DNA of 30,258 nt from CAG-964 sp902789345 (GCA_052117325.1 JBQKJJ010000019.1); one strand, 5' to 3'; shown: positions 14,044 to 23,045, counted from the stretch's first letter. Made by a program: numbers and translations. Notes: generated by a model not told the origin, from the sequence alone.

Positions 14044-15067
14044 GATCACAAAGGCAAGCGAGGTTCAGGTAAAGAGCGTGGAATGGCTGTGGTATCCATA
14101 TATTCCTTATGGCAAGGTCACGGTCTTGCAGGGTGAAGCCGGAGACGGCAAAAGCACCTTGATTCTGAAGCTTGCCGCAATGCTGACAAGGGGCGAGCCA
14201 ATGCCCTTTACCGACGGCGAGGGCGCAGAACCGGTCAATGTCATTTACCAGTCCACAGAGGACGACGCAGACGATACAATCGTTCCCCGCTTTATTGCCG
14301 CAGGCGGCGATACGGACAGGCTGCTGTTCATCAATGAGAAGGAACAGTATCTGAGCTTTTCCGACGAGCGACTGCTGGAAGCTATCCGACAGACCAAAGC
14401 AAAGCTCATTGTCCTTGACCCCTTATCCGCATATATTGGGGAGTCAACCTCGATCAATTCCGCCAATGAAGTCCGCAGACAGTTTCGACCGCTGATTGAC
14501 ATCGCAAAGGAACAGGGCTGTGCGATTGTCATCGTTCATCATATGAACAAGGCAATCGGGCAGAAAGCACTGAACCGCGGCGTTGGTTCGGTGGATATTG
14601 TGGGTGCGGCAAGAAGCGTTCTGCTCGTCGGGAGAACCGATAAGGAACGCCCCGATGAGCGAATACTGGCGCAGGTCAAAAGCAACCTTGCCCCGACAGG
14701 AAATGCCATTCTCTTTTCGGTTGACGAGGGCGGTATTCACTGGCTGGAGGAAACCGCAAGGACAGCAGATGAAGTTTTGGGGAATGTATTTGCGGGGGTC
14801 GGGAGACCCGATGAGCAAATGCAGAAAGCAAAAGAAATGCTGTCCGCTTTACTCGCTGACACCCAGCCAAAGCCGCAGAGCGAAGTGATGCGTCATCTGA
14901 AAGAGGCGGGGGTCAGCGAGAGTACGGCAAAAAAAGCAAAAGCACTGCTGGGCATACGCTCTGTGAAACAGGGCGTGCAGTGGTTTTGGTTGTTGCCGGA
15001 GGGCAAGGACGAACAGGATTTCGTGACGGATAAAGACACGAAAAGCTGTGAGGATTTGCCCTTTTAA
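14033..15067 (+). CDS. RepA-like hexameric AAA/RecA-fold ATPase (replicative helicase)
   Basis: 344 aa of the RSF1010 RepA/RecA-like family, a probable replication helicase of the mobilizable element. The Walker A is GEAGDGKST (34-42), Walker B LIVLDP (125-130) followed by SAYIGES, and a His pair VIVHHMNK (167-173); NRGVGSVDIVGAARSVLLV continues the core. Residues about 265-325 look like a winged-helix tail (MLSALLADTQPKPQSEVMRH). The start is ATG 14033 with GAAGGAGAG upstream. It overlaps the broken small gene and precedes oriT and mobV, so replication and transfer functions are grouped. Intact; length agrees with the family. Confidence 0.85.
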   Translation: MKLEITKASEVQVKSVEWLWYPYIPYGKVTVLQGEAGDGKSTLILKLAAMLTRGEPMPFTDGEGAEPVNVIYQSTEDDADDTIVPRFIAAGGDTDRLLFINEKEQYLSFSDERLLEAIRQTKAKLIVLDPLSAYIGESTSINSANEVRRQFRPLIDIAKEQGCAIVIVHHMNKAIGQKALNRGVGSVDIVGAARSVLLVGRTDKERPDERILAQVKSNLAPTGNAILFSVDEGGIHWLEETARTADEVLGNVFAGVGRPDEQMQKAKEMLSALLADTQPKPQSEVMRHLKEAGVSESTAKKAKALLGIRSVKQGVQWFWLLPEGKDEQDFVTDKDTKSCEDLPF

Positions 15068-15095
15068 GGGAGTCAAGGGGGAACGCCTTGCCCAC

Positions 15096-15164
15096 CACCT
15101 TGCTTGCAAGGTGTAGTGGGTTACACTGCAATGCACCGGGAACGGAAAACGCACGGTTTCCGTT
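15096..15164 (+). other. oriT: oriT of the MobV (pMV158) type
   Basis: Inverted repeat GTGTA (15111-15115)/TACAC (15122-15126) surrounds GTGGGT, giving TAGTGGG/TTA (15114-15123). The pMV158 MobM nick site is TAGTGTG/TTA inside the same kind of inverted repeat, so one base differs and the nick is predicted between 15120 and 15121. It is flanked by CACCTTG-CTTG-CAAGGTG (15096-15113, overlapping) and AACGGAAA (15141-15148)/TTTCCGTT (15157-15164), alternative hairpins usual in this oriT class. It lies about 290 bp before the mobV start; the rest of the 15068-15411 gap shows no gene. Confidence 0.7.
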
Positions 15165-15411
15165 CGGTTGGCAGTGATTTTTGCGAGCCGCCGGATATGG
15201 CGAGCAAAATATCACGGACAACAGCACCCCGGGATTGTTTACGAGCCGCAAAGGACGGTGAGCAAACAAGACCGAAAGGCGGCAAGAGGTGCTTTGCTGT
15301 GTATCAATCGTTCCTCCCGTTCTCCGCAAAATGATACAGAGGAAGATAATTCAACGATACATTCTGAATTATTACTTCCTTGAAAATGAAACGATAAGGA
15401 GAGAAATGCCT

Positions 15412-18400
15412 ATGGCAAATTACGCGATTATGCGCATAGAAAAACGCAAGCTCGGCGCTGTCGGCAGGATATGCAATCACCACGAACGACTGAAAGCCGA
15501 GTATAAAAGCAATCCCGATATTGACCCTTCGAGGACGCACCTGAACTATCACATTGTCGAGCCGACGGCAAAATACCGCAAGGCAGTACTGGACAGGATT
15601 GAAGAAGTCGGAGCTAAGCGAAGAAAGGACAGCGTGGTTATGCAGGACTGTTTCGTGGGAGGAACCCCTGACTGGCTGAAAGGAAAATCCGTTGAGGAAC
15701 AGAGAAAATACTTTGATTATGCCTACCGTTTCTTTGAAAACAACTTCAAAAAAGAGAACATCATCTCGGCAGTTGTGCATTTGGACGAGGCAACTCCCCA
15801 TATGCATCTTTGCTTTGTTCCGATAACGGATAAGGGCAGATTGTCCTCTAAGGATATTATCGGAGGACCGAAAGGGCTTGTGGGCTGGCAGGATAAATTC
15901 TACGAATATATGCACGAAAAATATACCGACATCACAAGAGGCACACCGGCAAAGGTATCCCACAGAAAGCACATACCACCCTTTATGTTTAAGGTTGCCG
16001 GCGAGCTTTACGACCATTACGGGGAGATATGCGGTGCAATCAATGACATCGGGCTTGTGAACAACGCAAAGAAGAAGGACGCTGCCATTTCCCTTCTCGG
16101 CAGGTATGCGCCGGAGATGGCTCAACTCAAGGTGCAGCTTCAAAGCACGGATAAGCACATCGCCTATCTGGAACGAGAACTGTTCAGCGAGCGTGACAGC
16201 AATTCCAATTACCGCAGTATCAATTACGAGCAGGAACTGGAACTCAAACAGGCAAACCGAAAAATTTATGAGCTGAACCAAAAGCAGAAGGAGCTTGAAA
16301 AGGTGATTTCAAAAATACCGCCGGAAGTACTTCAGCAGATGGCACAGCAGGAAAAAGAAGCGAGAAAGCTATATAGCGGCAGAGATGATTTTGCCATCAC
16401 ATATCCGTTTGTACCGTATCAGTTTAATCTGTTAGGTTCCGTTCTGACAGCCGTGCGTACATACGGCGCTTCCGGTAAACATCTTGCAGACGGTGAGCGT
16501 TCAATGCTCGCCTTGTTCAAAGAGAGTGCAATGCGTCTTGAAAACAAAGAGCTGGGAGCTATTGTACCGTTCTATATGTTCTACGGCGCATTGGAGGAGT
16601 TTATCGACCATTCCCACAGGGGAGTTATCACAAAGGCTCTCGATAACGAGAAACTCAATCCCGAACACGAAGCAGATTGCTTTGACGTTAATGTACTCAA
16701 GGCGCTGTTTATGATTAAGTATGTAAAGGAAATCAAGGCTACCGTTGAGAATATCACGAGCCTTATGGTATCCGACATCAACGAGGATAGAATAGAATTA
16801 AAGCAAAAGGTTGAAGCTGCCCTTAAACGTCTTATTAAACAGACACTTGTTCAAAAGAGCGTAGGCGAAACCTATGTATTCCTCACCAATGAGGAACAGG
16901 AAATCAACCGTGCTGTTGAAAATCAAAACATAGAGCAAGGCGAGATTACCGCAAAGGTGTCCGAACTTGTCTTTGACGGTTTATACAGCGAGAATAAGTA
17001 TCGTGCGCCGGAACTCAAAGGCAGATACACATACGGCTTTAACCGTTTTGTAGACAGCAGACCACACAAAGCAAATCAGAACTTTGCTCTGACATTAAAA
17101 GTATTAACCCCTAACAGTGACGAAGTACACGATGAAACAACGCTTCGTATGCTTTCGGGACAGAATACAAGTGTACTTGTTGTTCTTCCTGATGACACAA
17201 CATTTCTTGATGAAATTGCTATGTCAATCAAGATTAACAAATTCCTGACTTCCGAAGCAAGTAAGGCTGCTACAAAGTATGAGCAGGTTAAGGCTGACAA
17301 ACGTGTAGAACTGCGTGAGCACAACGAACAATCACGCATCTTCCTTGAAGAAGCTCTAAAAGCTGCCGATATTTATGTGAACGGCGATAAAATTCAGCCG
17401 TCTGCAAAGGACGTTTCCACTCGTATCAACGAAGCACTCGGAAAACTCGCTGCGGCGGTCTATAACAAACTCGGATATATTGACACACCTACCTCTGACA
17501 GCGACATCAAAGCTATTTTCCGTGATAACGGTCAGCAGCTCACTCTCAGTGGAACAAGCTCCGAGGTTAATAAGCTCGCACTCAATGAGGTTGGCGACTA
17601 CATAGCTCGCAACTCAGCAAGACACGTCAAGACCTCTATGAAAACTCTGATGGAGCGCTTTATGGCTCCTCCTTACGGCTTTATTGAAGCAGATGTGCAG
17701 TGGCTTGTTGCAAAGCTGTTCAAGGACGGCGAGATTGCTTTCTACGTCAACAATGAAATGGTATCGCTCATTTCAAAGAGCGCTGATGACCTTTATCGCT
17801 TTGTTACTCGCAAGGAATATTTGGAAAAGCTAATGACCGAGAAGCGTGTAAAGGCTAACGAGAAACAGAAAAAGGCTGTTCGTGCCGTTATGAAGGACTT
17901 GTTGACCTACACTTGCCCCAGCGATGATGACGACACGATTATGAACGCTTTTATGAAGCGAGCTGCCAATCTCAAAAACGACCTTGAAAAGCTGGAGATT
18001 ATGTATAATAATCAGCCTGCTTATCCTTGCCGTAAAACTATTACTAACGGCAAGAAGCTCCTGATTGATGTGTTGGATTGCAAGTATCCGACCGAGTTTT
18101 TCTCGCTTGTGGATCAGACGCAAGATGATTTTCTTGACTTTGCCGAGGACTACGAGCCTATCAAAAAATTCTTTGCCGGACAGCAAAAGGATATTTGGGA
18201 CACTTCTCTCAAATTGATGAAGATATATGACGAGAGTAAGACCTACATCGTGGACAAGGACGTTGAAGCTGCTGTTGCGGCTATCAAGGCTGTTTTGAAG
18301 AAAGCAAACCCATTCAGCGATATTTACAGGCTGCCTGAACTCAACGATAAATTCCGTAAGGCTTATATGATTTTAGTTAAGGCAGAACAAGCGCCCGTTC

Positions 18401-18960
18401 TTGCAACGATAGATGAAGCCCGTAAGAGAGTATTTGATGTACTAAACGCAAGCCGTTGCAAGGATAAATTCTATAACAGAGTATTAAATGGTTTTGATGA
18501 TCTCCACGAGAAAGCTACCCATTGCAACAATGTAGCTACCCTTAAAAACATACGTTATGAAGCTGATGCATTAAAGGTACGCCTTCTCAACGAAATACAA
18601 GCCGAGGATAATAGAATCCTTGCCGAAGAACAGGCAGCAACCGCAGACACAGCGCAAGCAGATGACGCTCCTGTTGTTGCTCCTGCTCCGAAACAGAAAA
18701 AGCAAAAGACCGTCAGCGTAAGGACATTGACCTCTCAATCGACTTGGCGCATTGAGAGCGAAGCGGACATCAAGAACTATTTAGCCGACCTTGAAAGAAA
18801 ACTCAAAGGCGAGCTGGAGGATAACACAATCATAACCCTCAATGAGAATTTCACCGTTCTTGTCGGTCTTGAATACCTTATCAAAGCCGTTTTCGCCTGT
18901 TACACGGAAGGAAATGCCCTCAACCTTGTTATCGGAAGAAGTCTTAACGATTTTGAGTGA
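15412..18960 (+). CDS. In-frame fusion of MobV relaxase to BREX BrxC C-terminal region
   Basis: 1182 aa. Residues 1-319 are a nearly full MobV/Pre relaxase: MANYAIMRIEKRKLGAVGRI, the catalytic HLDEATPHMH (123-132), HIPPFMFKVAGELYDHYG, and a coiled C-terminal helix. From about residue 320 (base ~16366) the sequence is BrxC/PglY of the BREX phage-defence system: FAITYPFVPYQFNLLGSVLT, GERSMLALFKES, LDNEKLNPEHEADCFDVNVL, LTNEEQEINRAVENQN, GRYTYGFNRFVDSRP, to about residue 1143. The BrxC N-terminal ATPase with its P-loop is missing. The last 39 residues read through antisense of the next gene (SpaA piece), so the true BrxC end is lost too. The start is ATG 15412, with AAGGAG 10 bases upstream. The relaxase half could still work on the adjacent oriT; the BrxC half alone should not defend. 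Confidence 0.8.
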   Translation: MANYAIMRIEKRKLGAVGRICNHHERLKAEYKSNPDIDPSRTHLNYHIVEPTAKYRKAVLDRIEEVGAKRRKDSVVMQDCFVGGTPDWLKGKSVEEQRKYFDYAYRFFENNFKKENIISAVVHLDEATPHMHLCFVPITDKGRLSSKDIIGGPKGLVGWQDKFYEYMHEKYTDITRGTPAKVSHRKHIPPFMFKVAGELYDHYGEICGAINDIGLVNNAKKKDAAISLLGRYAPEMAQLKVQLQSTDKHIAYLERELFSERDSNSNYRSINYEQELELKQANRKIYELNQKQKELEKVISKIPPEVLQQMAQQEKEARKLYSGRDDFAITYPFVPYQFNLLGSVLTAVRTYGASGKHLADGERSMLALFKESAMRLENKELGAIVPFYMFYGALEEFIDHSHRGVITKALDNEKLNPEHEADCFDVNVLKALFMIKYVKEIKATVENITSLMVSDINEDRIELKQKVEAALKRLIKQTLVQKSVGETYVFLTNEEQEINRAVENQNIEQGEITAKVSELVFDGLYSENKYRAPELKGRYTYGFNRFVDSRPHKANQNFALTLKVLTPNSDEVHDETTLRMLSGQNTSVLVVLPDDTTFLDEIAMSIKINKFLTSEASKAATKYEQVKADKRVELREHNEQSRIFLEEALKAADIYVNGDKIQPSAKDVSTRINEALGKLAAAVYNKLGYIDTPTSDSDIKAIFRDNGQQLTLSGTSSEVNKLALNEVGDYIARNSARHVKTSMKTLMERFMAPPYGFIEADVQWLVAKLFKDGEIAFYVNNEMVSLISKSADDLYRFVTRKEYLEKLMTEKRVKANEKQKKAVRAVMKDLLTYTCPSDDDDTIMNAFMKRAANLKNDLEKLEIMYNNQPAYPCRKTITNGKKLLIDVLDCKYPTEFFSLVDQTQDDFLDFAEDYEPIKKFFAGQQKDIWDTSLKLMKIYDESKTYIVDKDVEAAVAAIKAVLKKANPFSDIYRLPELNDKFRKAYMILVKAEQAPVLATIDEARKRVFDVLNASRCKDKFYNRVLNGFDDLHEKATHCNNVATLKNIRYEADALKVRLLNEIQAEDNRILAEEQAATADTAQADDAPVVAPAPKQKKQKTVSVRTLTSQSTWRIESEADIKNYLADLERKLKGELEDNTIITLNENFTVLVGLEYLIKAVFACYTEGNALNLVIGRSLNDFE

Positions 18961-19473
18961 TCCTTTCATAGCTTCATTCAGAAAACCCTTGCCTGCGTCG
19001 TTCTCAACATCGTAGGTTTTACCGTCAGTTTCGATAAAGACGGGATAGGTATTTTCATCGAGGATAAAGCCTTCGGGAGCCTTCTTCTCTTTTACAAGAT
19101 AGTGACCGTAAACAAGGTCGTCCATCTCATAAATACCTGTGTCGGTTTCCTTGATTTCGCCAAGCAGTTTGTCGTCCTTGTCGAGCTTGCCGTCAGCGTT
19201 GGTATCGGAATAGATTTCAAATACTGCGCCTGTCAGCTTATTGTCGGGATAATCAGCGTCAACCTTTGTGGTCTTAACATTGCCACGAATATGCTCGTTG
19301 ACAATCTCGATTTCAACTACATCGCCGTCCTTCCCGATTGTAACGGGATAGACAGTATCATTGAGTACAAAGCCTGTCGGCTGTTCGATTTCTCTGACAT
19401 ACCAAATGCCGTAATGCAAATCTACAATCTGTTGCTTAAACTCTGGTGTATATGTTTTTTGATTTTTAGCCAT
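18781..19473 (-). pseudogene. Chimera: IS3 OrfA start fused to SpaA/Cna-B pilin fragment
   Basis: The first 20 residues (MAKNQKTYTPEFKQQIVDLH) are the N-terminus of an IS3-family OrfA with its own AAGGAG site. The frame then runs into Cna-B/SpaA-type pilin modules: YGIWYVREIEQPTGFVLNDT, GNVKTTKVDADYPDNKLTGA, VFEIYSDTNADGKLDKDDKL, LVKEKKAPEGFILDENTYPV, a third module start SLKIVKTSSDNKVEGISFRV, stopping at GEILIEG near 18838. The last 20 residues are read-through antisense to the BrxC tail. About two and a half modules remain; no signal peptide, no sorting signal. Pilins of this type carry isopeptide bonds; Lys and Glu (E-K-K-A-P-E-G) are visible. Not exported as it stands. Confidence 0.8.
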
Positions 19474-19495
19474 TGTGTTGAACTCCTTTTTATAA

Positions 19496-19526
19496 GTATA
19501 GCTTGTTCAACTTTTCGTGTCTATGG
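19496..19526 (-). mobile_element. IS3-family left end (terminal inverted repeat)
   Basis: On the minus strand TAGACACGAAAAGTTGAACA lies just upstream of the OrfA start, of the form seen at IS3/IS150-group ends (AAAAGTTG-x-AC near the tip). It marks the outer end of the truncated IS, directly abutting the TetR remnant, so the IS probably inserted into that gene. The opposite end is not seen near by. Confidence 0.5.
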
Positions 19527-19532
19527 TTATAT

Positions 19533-19925
19533 ACTAGCACCAGTACAAACATACCTCAAAAGATTGATCATAACAATCCCTTGGAGTATTTCAAAAATTT
19601 TCTGACAGAGCTTTTTTCTTACGCAAAGGTAAACCCATGGGTTTCGTATATGTTTGTTTTAATGTGGCAAACACAGAAAAATGAGGGACTTCCACCCCAT
19701 ATCAGAGAAATAGCCCTTAAGGTCAATCAAATTGAGTATTCGGCAAAAATTATTGAAAACGGACAAAAGGACGGCTATTTTAGAAAAGGTGATCCTATAG
19801 CACTTTCAAACGCTTTTTGGTGCAGTTTGCAGGGAATTATGGAATACTTTGTTATTAAACCGGACACACCGTTTCCTGAACCGGATTGGATAATTGATAT
19901 AATTAAAGGAGGAGAATTTATTTGA
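19533..19925 (+). pseudogene. TetR-family regulator, C-terminal part only
   Basis: About 125 residues of a TetR-type ligand-binding domain: NNPLEYFKNFLTELFSYAKV, PWVSYMFVLMWQTQKNEGLP, SLQGIMEYFVIKPDTPFPEP. The N-terminal helix-turn-helix is missing; the frame upstream runs into the IS3 end at 19526, so the IS probably interrupted the gene and the 5' part was then lost. The 3' end is normal: AAAGGAGG lies just before the stop and serves the next gene, whose TTG overlaps the TGA. Unable to bind DNA as seen. Unrelated in detail to the intact TetR at 3.9 kb. Confidence 0.75.
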
Positions 19926-20377
19926 TTGAACTTCAAACAGGAAAAATTATTTTCCCTGAACTGAATATAGCAGTCTCACCGTTATTGCATCATGCTGATT
20001 TTATTTATGGTTTTCCAAAAGATAAAATCGTACAAATCAGAAATACGAAAAACGGATATATATGGTACGAAGTAAGAGAAAAAATATATGACAACAAAAT
20101 TCCAGTTCATTTGTGTTTTAATCTACAGGGAAATCTTGAATTTGTTGAACTATATCCGCAAATTTTTGACTTAAATGCCATTTGGCATTGGGAAAACTGG
20201 ACACCTGAAAAAGTGAAAAAAGATAAAAAGTATTGTGATGAATGGCTTGTAAGATTTTGTGGTTTACAGAGCGAAGAAAACTTGTTCTCGTGGGGTTCTG
20301 TTTCATCTTATTTGGACCCTCGCTCGTGCAGTAGTGGTATTTGTATTCACTATACAGAAAGAACAGAAATAAATTAA
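19922..20377 (+). CDS. Unrecognised 151-aa protein downstream of the TetR remnant
   Basis: TTG start at 19922 overlapping the TetR stop by 4 bp (TTGA), with AAAGGAGG at good spacing. The protein is soluble, rich in Trp and Tyr (GYIWYEVREKIY, IWHWENWTPEKVKK), with no signal peptide or membrane segment. A beta-rich start (IELQTGKIIFPELNIAVSPL) and a helical middle can be seen; the C-terminus is FSWGSVSSYLDPRSCSSGIC then IHYTERTEIN. I do not recognise a family. As it is coupled to a TetR gene, it may once have been the regulated gene. With the regulator broken and the promoter region replaced by an IS end, expression is doubtful. Confidence 0.6.
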   Translation: MIELQTGKIIFPELNIAVSPLLHHADFIYGFPKDKIVQIRNTKNGYIWYEVREKIYDNKIPVHLCFNLQGNLEFVELYPQIFDLNAIWHWENWTPEKVKKDKKYCDEWLVRFCGLQSEENLFSWGSVSSYLDPRSCSSGICIHYTERTEIN

Positions 20378-20525
20378 AATATGGAAACATCAGAAATTTA
20401 ATTAGCAATATGATTTTATGATATTCAGTGGATTTATAATACAAATTCATCTGATTACGCCACACTTCCCCAAGATACTTCATTACAGAAAAATATGAAA
20501 AAACATCTTCTTTCCGGCGGGGTAA

Positions 20526-20655
20526 TTAGAAACGCATACGGGAGATTGAAAGTCTAATCCAGTTATCAAGAAACTCCATTTGTTCCTTAGTATGAAACCA
20601 GTGTGCTCCGTCTTTCATAACAGTAAGCTCTGCACCGATGTGCCTTGCAAAATTC
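20526..20655 (-). pseudogene. Alpha/beta hydrolase, C-terminal fragment
   Basis: Minus strand: NFARHIGAELTVMKDGAHWF then HTKEQMEFLDNWIRLSISRM-RF and stop at 20526. This is the last strand and helix of an alpha/beta hydrolase, including the catalytic His (DGAHWFHT). The frame is closed by TAG directly upstream of 20655, so 43 residues are all that remains. The rest of 20378-20867 (apart from the terminator at 20725-20768) shows no gene. Confidence 0.7.
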
Positions 20656-20724
20656 TAATACAATGCTAATATATCATGTAAACCTTTCAACCTAAAATTA
20701 GAAAAGTACATATTTTTTCACTAA

Positions 20725-20768
20725 AAACAGGAGCTGCCCCACAATTTCTTGTAAGACAGCCCCTGTTT
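20725..20768 (-). terminator. Terminator of the AbrB-amidohydrolase operon
   Basis: AAACAGG (20725-20731) pairs with CCTGTTT (20762-20768) and, after one mismatch, GCTG pairs with CAGC. Read on the minus strand the stem is followed by TTTTT (20723-20727 region). It lies 100 bp beyond the amidohydrolase stop. Confidence 0.65.
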
Positions 20769-20867
20769 ATCTTTGGTAATATTAAATAACATATGAATTA
20801 TTCAGAGGGCGGCTTTAAATTTAACCGTACTTTATGTTTTTTTACTTATGCACCGGCTATTTTGTCT

Positions 20868-22814
20868 TTATTTTATATTCTTTGCAGTGTACATAATCTT
20901 TTCTGATTTACCTTTTCTTTCACCGCTTTGCAAAAGCTGACCGCTTTCTGTATCGTACCAATAAAGACCTGTCCATGCCCATGTAAACATTGTAAGAACA
21001 AGGCTAACCTTTTGGCAGTTGTACTCCTTGCCGTCTATTGTAATATTTTCTGTTCCAAGCTTTTTAGCGGCAAATTCACCAAGATTCATTGCGCCACGGT
21101 TGTTTCCTGTGCCGATAGAATAAAGCAGCATCTCTTCCTCGTCTGATTTTACAAATGCAGACAATGCCAAATCCATCATTTGATACCACAAGCCGTTGCC
21201 AATTTTCATTTTCTTGTCCTGCGGCTTGCCCTTAAAGGTGCCCTTAACATATATAAAATCGTCTTCTCTTGTTGCTGTTAATTCTGTGTCATCCTCTGGG
21301 CGTACATAATGCCACTTAGTTGCCGACAGCTGTTCATTTACCGTAAAGGTTTCATGCGACCACTGCGTACCATTGTGAGAAATAGTCTGTACCAGTTCTT
21401 TTTTCTCTGCAAAATCACTAAGGTCAAGCTTTCGTTCCTCGCTTCCGTCTGTTTTTTCCAGGCACATTTCATTTACACCCTCCGGGTAATTATATTCCGG
21501 AATGTTGTATACAGGAATTGCCTTTTCTGAAAATACTACTTTGCCCTTTAGGAACACCTTGTCAATGAACTGCATATTGTTAATATCCTCTGCCGGGTTC
21601 TTATCCAGCAGTATCAGGTCGGCCTCCATACCGGTTTTAACCATACCCTTACGGTCTGCAATGCCCAAATGCTCTGCACCGTTTTTTGTAGCTAAAACTA
21701 TGGCCTGCATTGGCGTCAGCCCTGCTTCAACATAGTAAGCAAGCTCCTTGTGCTCTACATCGCCGCTCATAACCTCAATCATATTATCTGTACCCATTGC
21801 AATAGGTACTCCGGCATCATAAAGAATTTTTAGGTTATGAATGTTGTTTACCAGGCGTGACGGGTCCTTTTCGTAAGTCATAGCATTTACAGTAGGTACT
21901 AAATGTGCACCGCTGTCTTTCCACAGCTTTATAATACTGTCATCTTCCTTTAGACTTTCATCAAGTATGCCGTGCTCAATGCCGTATATGCCGGCTTCCA
22001 ACAGTTCCTGAATATCCTTTTTATAAAAGGCATGTGCAGTTGTTTTCAGTCCGTTTTCCTTACCCTCACGAATAATCTGCTGCATTAAGCTTTTATCCAG
22101 CTTGGCAATTTGCATCTTCTTATTAAAATACCAGTAGTCGCCACCTTGGTATGTCATTTTCAAAAAATCAACGCCGTCTTTTTTCAGCTCAGCTATTCCG
22201 TCGCTGATTTCCTTTGGTGTGCTTGCTTCAATCGCAATTTCTTTTCTTATCCATGGATTATCGCCACCCAATGTGTTGGCAGGGTGACCGTCAGGTGCAG
22301 TGAAATTCGGACCTACTACCAAAAGCTCAGGGCCTACAATTTTTCCCGCCTTAATTTCTTTTTTAAGCTTATAAATAAAATGCCTTGGCGCACACATATC
22401 CTTAACGGTTGTAATACCGTACGGAAGAATCTTCTCTTTAAATATTTCCGGAATCTGCTCTCTTAAAAACTTATCGCTGTCAGCATCACTTCGGTTATTC
22501 AAACCTTGAATATGAACATGGCAGTCTATCAAGCCCGGCATAAGTGTTTTGCCGGAAGCATCAATAACCTGAACATTTTTTATGTTTATAGGCTTATCGG
22601 ATATTTCTTTAATAATGCCGTCTTTTATGTACACATATTGGTGATTAAGCTCACTGCCGTCACCTACAATAATGTGTGCGTCATTTATAATGTACTGCCC
22701 CTCTCGTCTCTTTTTGGGTCTCAATATATATTTTATTAATACAAATGAAACAACAGCAACACCAATTACAATTTGAATAAAACCAATTAGCGGAATACCA
22801 AAAATGCTTGGCAT
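20868..22814 (-). CDS. Membrane-anchored amidohydrolase with extra C-terminal domain
   Basis: 648 aa. One N-terminal membrane helix (residues about 6-30, FGIPLIGFIQIVIGVAVVSF) followed by RPKKRR. The amidohydrolase barrel (about 40-420) has all metal and active-site positions: HVH (99, 101), a candidate carboxylated Lys (FLKMTYQGGD, K219), His261 (TTAHAF), His281 (GIEHG) and Asp343 (GTDN). This pattern fits the prolidase/imidazolonepropionase-like branch; the substrate is unknown. A C-terminal domain of about 200 residues (TQWSHETFTVNEQLSATKWH, YVKGTFKGKPQDKKM) is not part of the usual enzyme and looks beta-rich. The start is ATG 22814 with GGAAGG 8 bases upstream, rather than the GTG at 22823. 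It follows the AbrB-like gene by 27 bp in one operon. Confidence 0.85.
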   Translation of the reverse strand: MPSIFGIPLIGFIQIVIGVAVVSFVLIKYILRPKKRREGQYIINDAHIIVGDGSELNHQYVYIKDGIIKEISDKPINIKNVQVIDASGKTLMPGLIDCHVHIQGLNNRSDADSDKFLREQIPEIFKEKILPYGITTVKDMCAPRHFIYKLKKEIKAGKIVGPELLVVGPNFTAPDGHPANTLGGDNPWIRKEIAIEASTPKEISDGIAELKKDGVDFLKMTYQGGDYWYFNKKMQIAKLDKSLMQQIIREGKENGLKTTAHAFYKKDIQELLEAGIYGIEHGILDESLKEDDSIIKLWKDSGAHLVPTVNAMTYEKDPSRLVNNIHNLKILYDAGVPIAMGTDNMIEVMSGDVEHKELAYYVEAGLTPMQAIVLATKNGAEHLGIADRKGMVKTGMEADLILLDKNPAEDINNMQFIDKVFLKGKVVFSEKAIPVYNIPEYNYPEGVNEMCLEKTDGSEERKLDLSDFAEKKELVQTISHNGTQWSHETFTVNEQLSATKWHYVRPEDDTELTATREDDFIYVKGTFKGKPQDKKMKIGNGLWYQMMDLALSAFVKSDEEEMLLYSIGTGNNRGAMNLGEFAAKKLGTENITIDGKEYNCQKVSLVLTMFTWAWTGLYWYDTESGQLLQSGERKGKSEKIMYTAKNIK

Positions 22815-22841
22815 ATAAATCACCTTCCAATATAAATATTT

Positions 22842-23045
22842 TTATATGTTACCAAATATCTGACCAAAATATTCGGAAATTATTTCCTTTGGCGGAATTG
22901 CCAATCCTTTTTCCTTGTCGCCCAAAATTAGCAGCGTATCTCCTGGCTCAATACCAAAGGCAACTCTTGCTTCTTTTGGAATTACAATCTGTCCTTTTAC
23001 GCCTACAGTAACTGTCCAGGCGAATTTATCCTCATTTCTTTCCAT
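22842..23045 (-). CDS. AbrB/MazE/SpoVT-type DNA-binding protein
   Basis: 67 aa with one swapped-hairpin AbrB domain: WTVTVGVKGQIVIPKEARVA, FGIEPGDTLLILGDKEKGLA. Such proteins bind DNA as dimers, as antitoxins or as transition-state regulators. The tail IPPKEIISEYFGQIFGNI is short. The start ATG has AGGAG 10 bases upstream. It is the first gene of an operon with the amidohydrolase; no toxin is adjacent. A 31-bp inverted repeat over its own -10 box suggests autoregulation. This pair (AbrB-like plus membrane enzyme or transporter) is common in Firmicutes. Confidence 0.85.
   Translation of the reverse strand: MERNEDKFAWTVTVGVKGQIVIPKEARVAFGIEPGDTLLILGDKEKGLAIPPKEIISEYFGQIFGNI

Noticed and set aside
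15289..15411. Upstream extension of the relaxase from the ATG at 15289
   Set aside because: The ribosome site AAGGAG and the MANYAIM family start support 15412; the extension has no homology and includes the non-coding leader.
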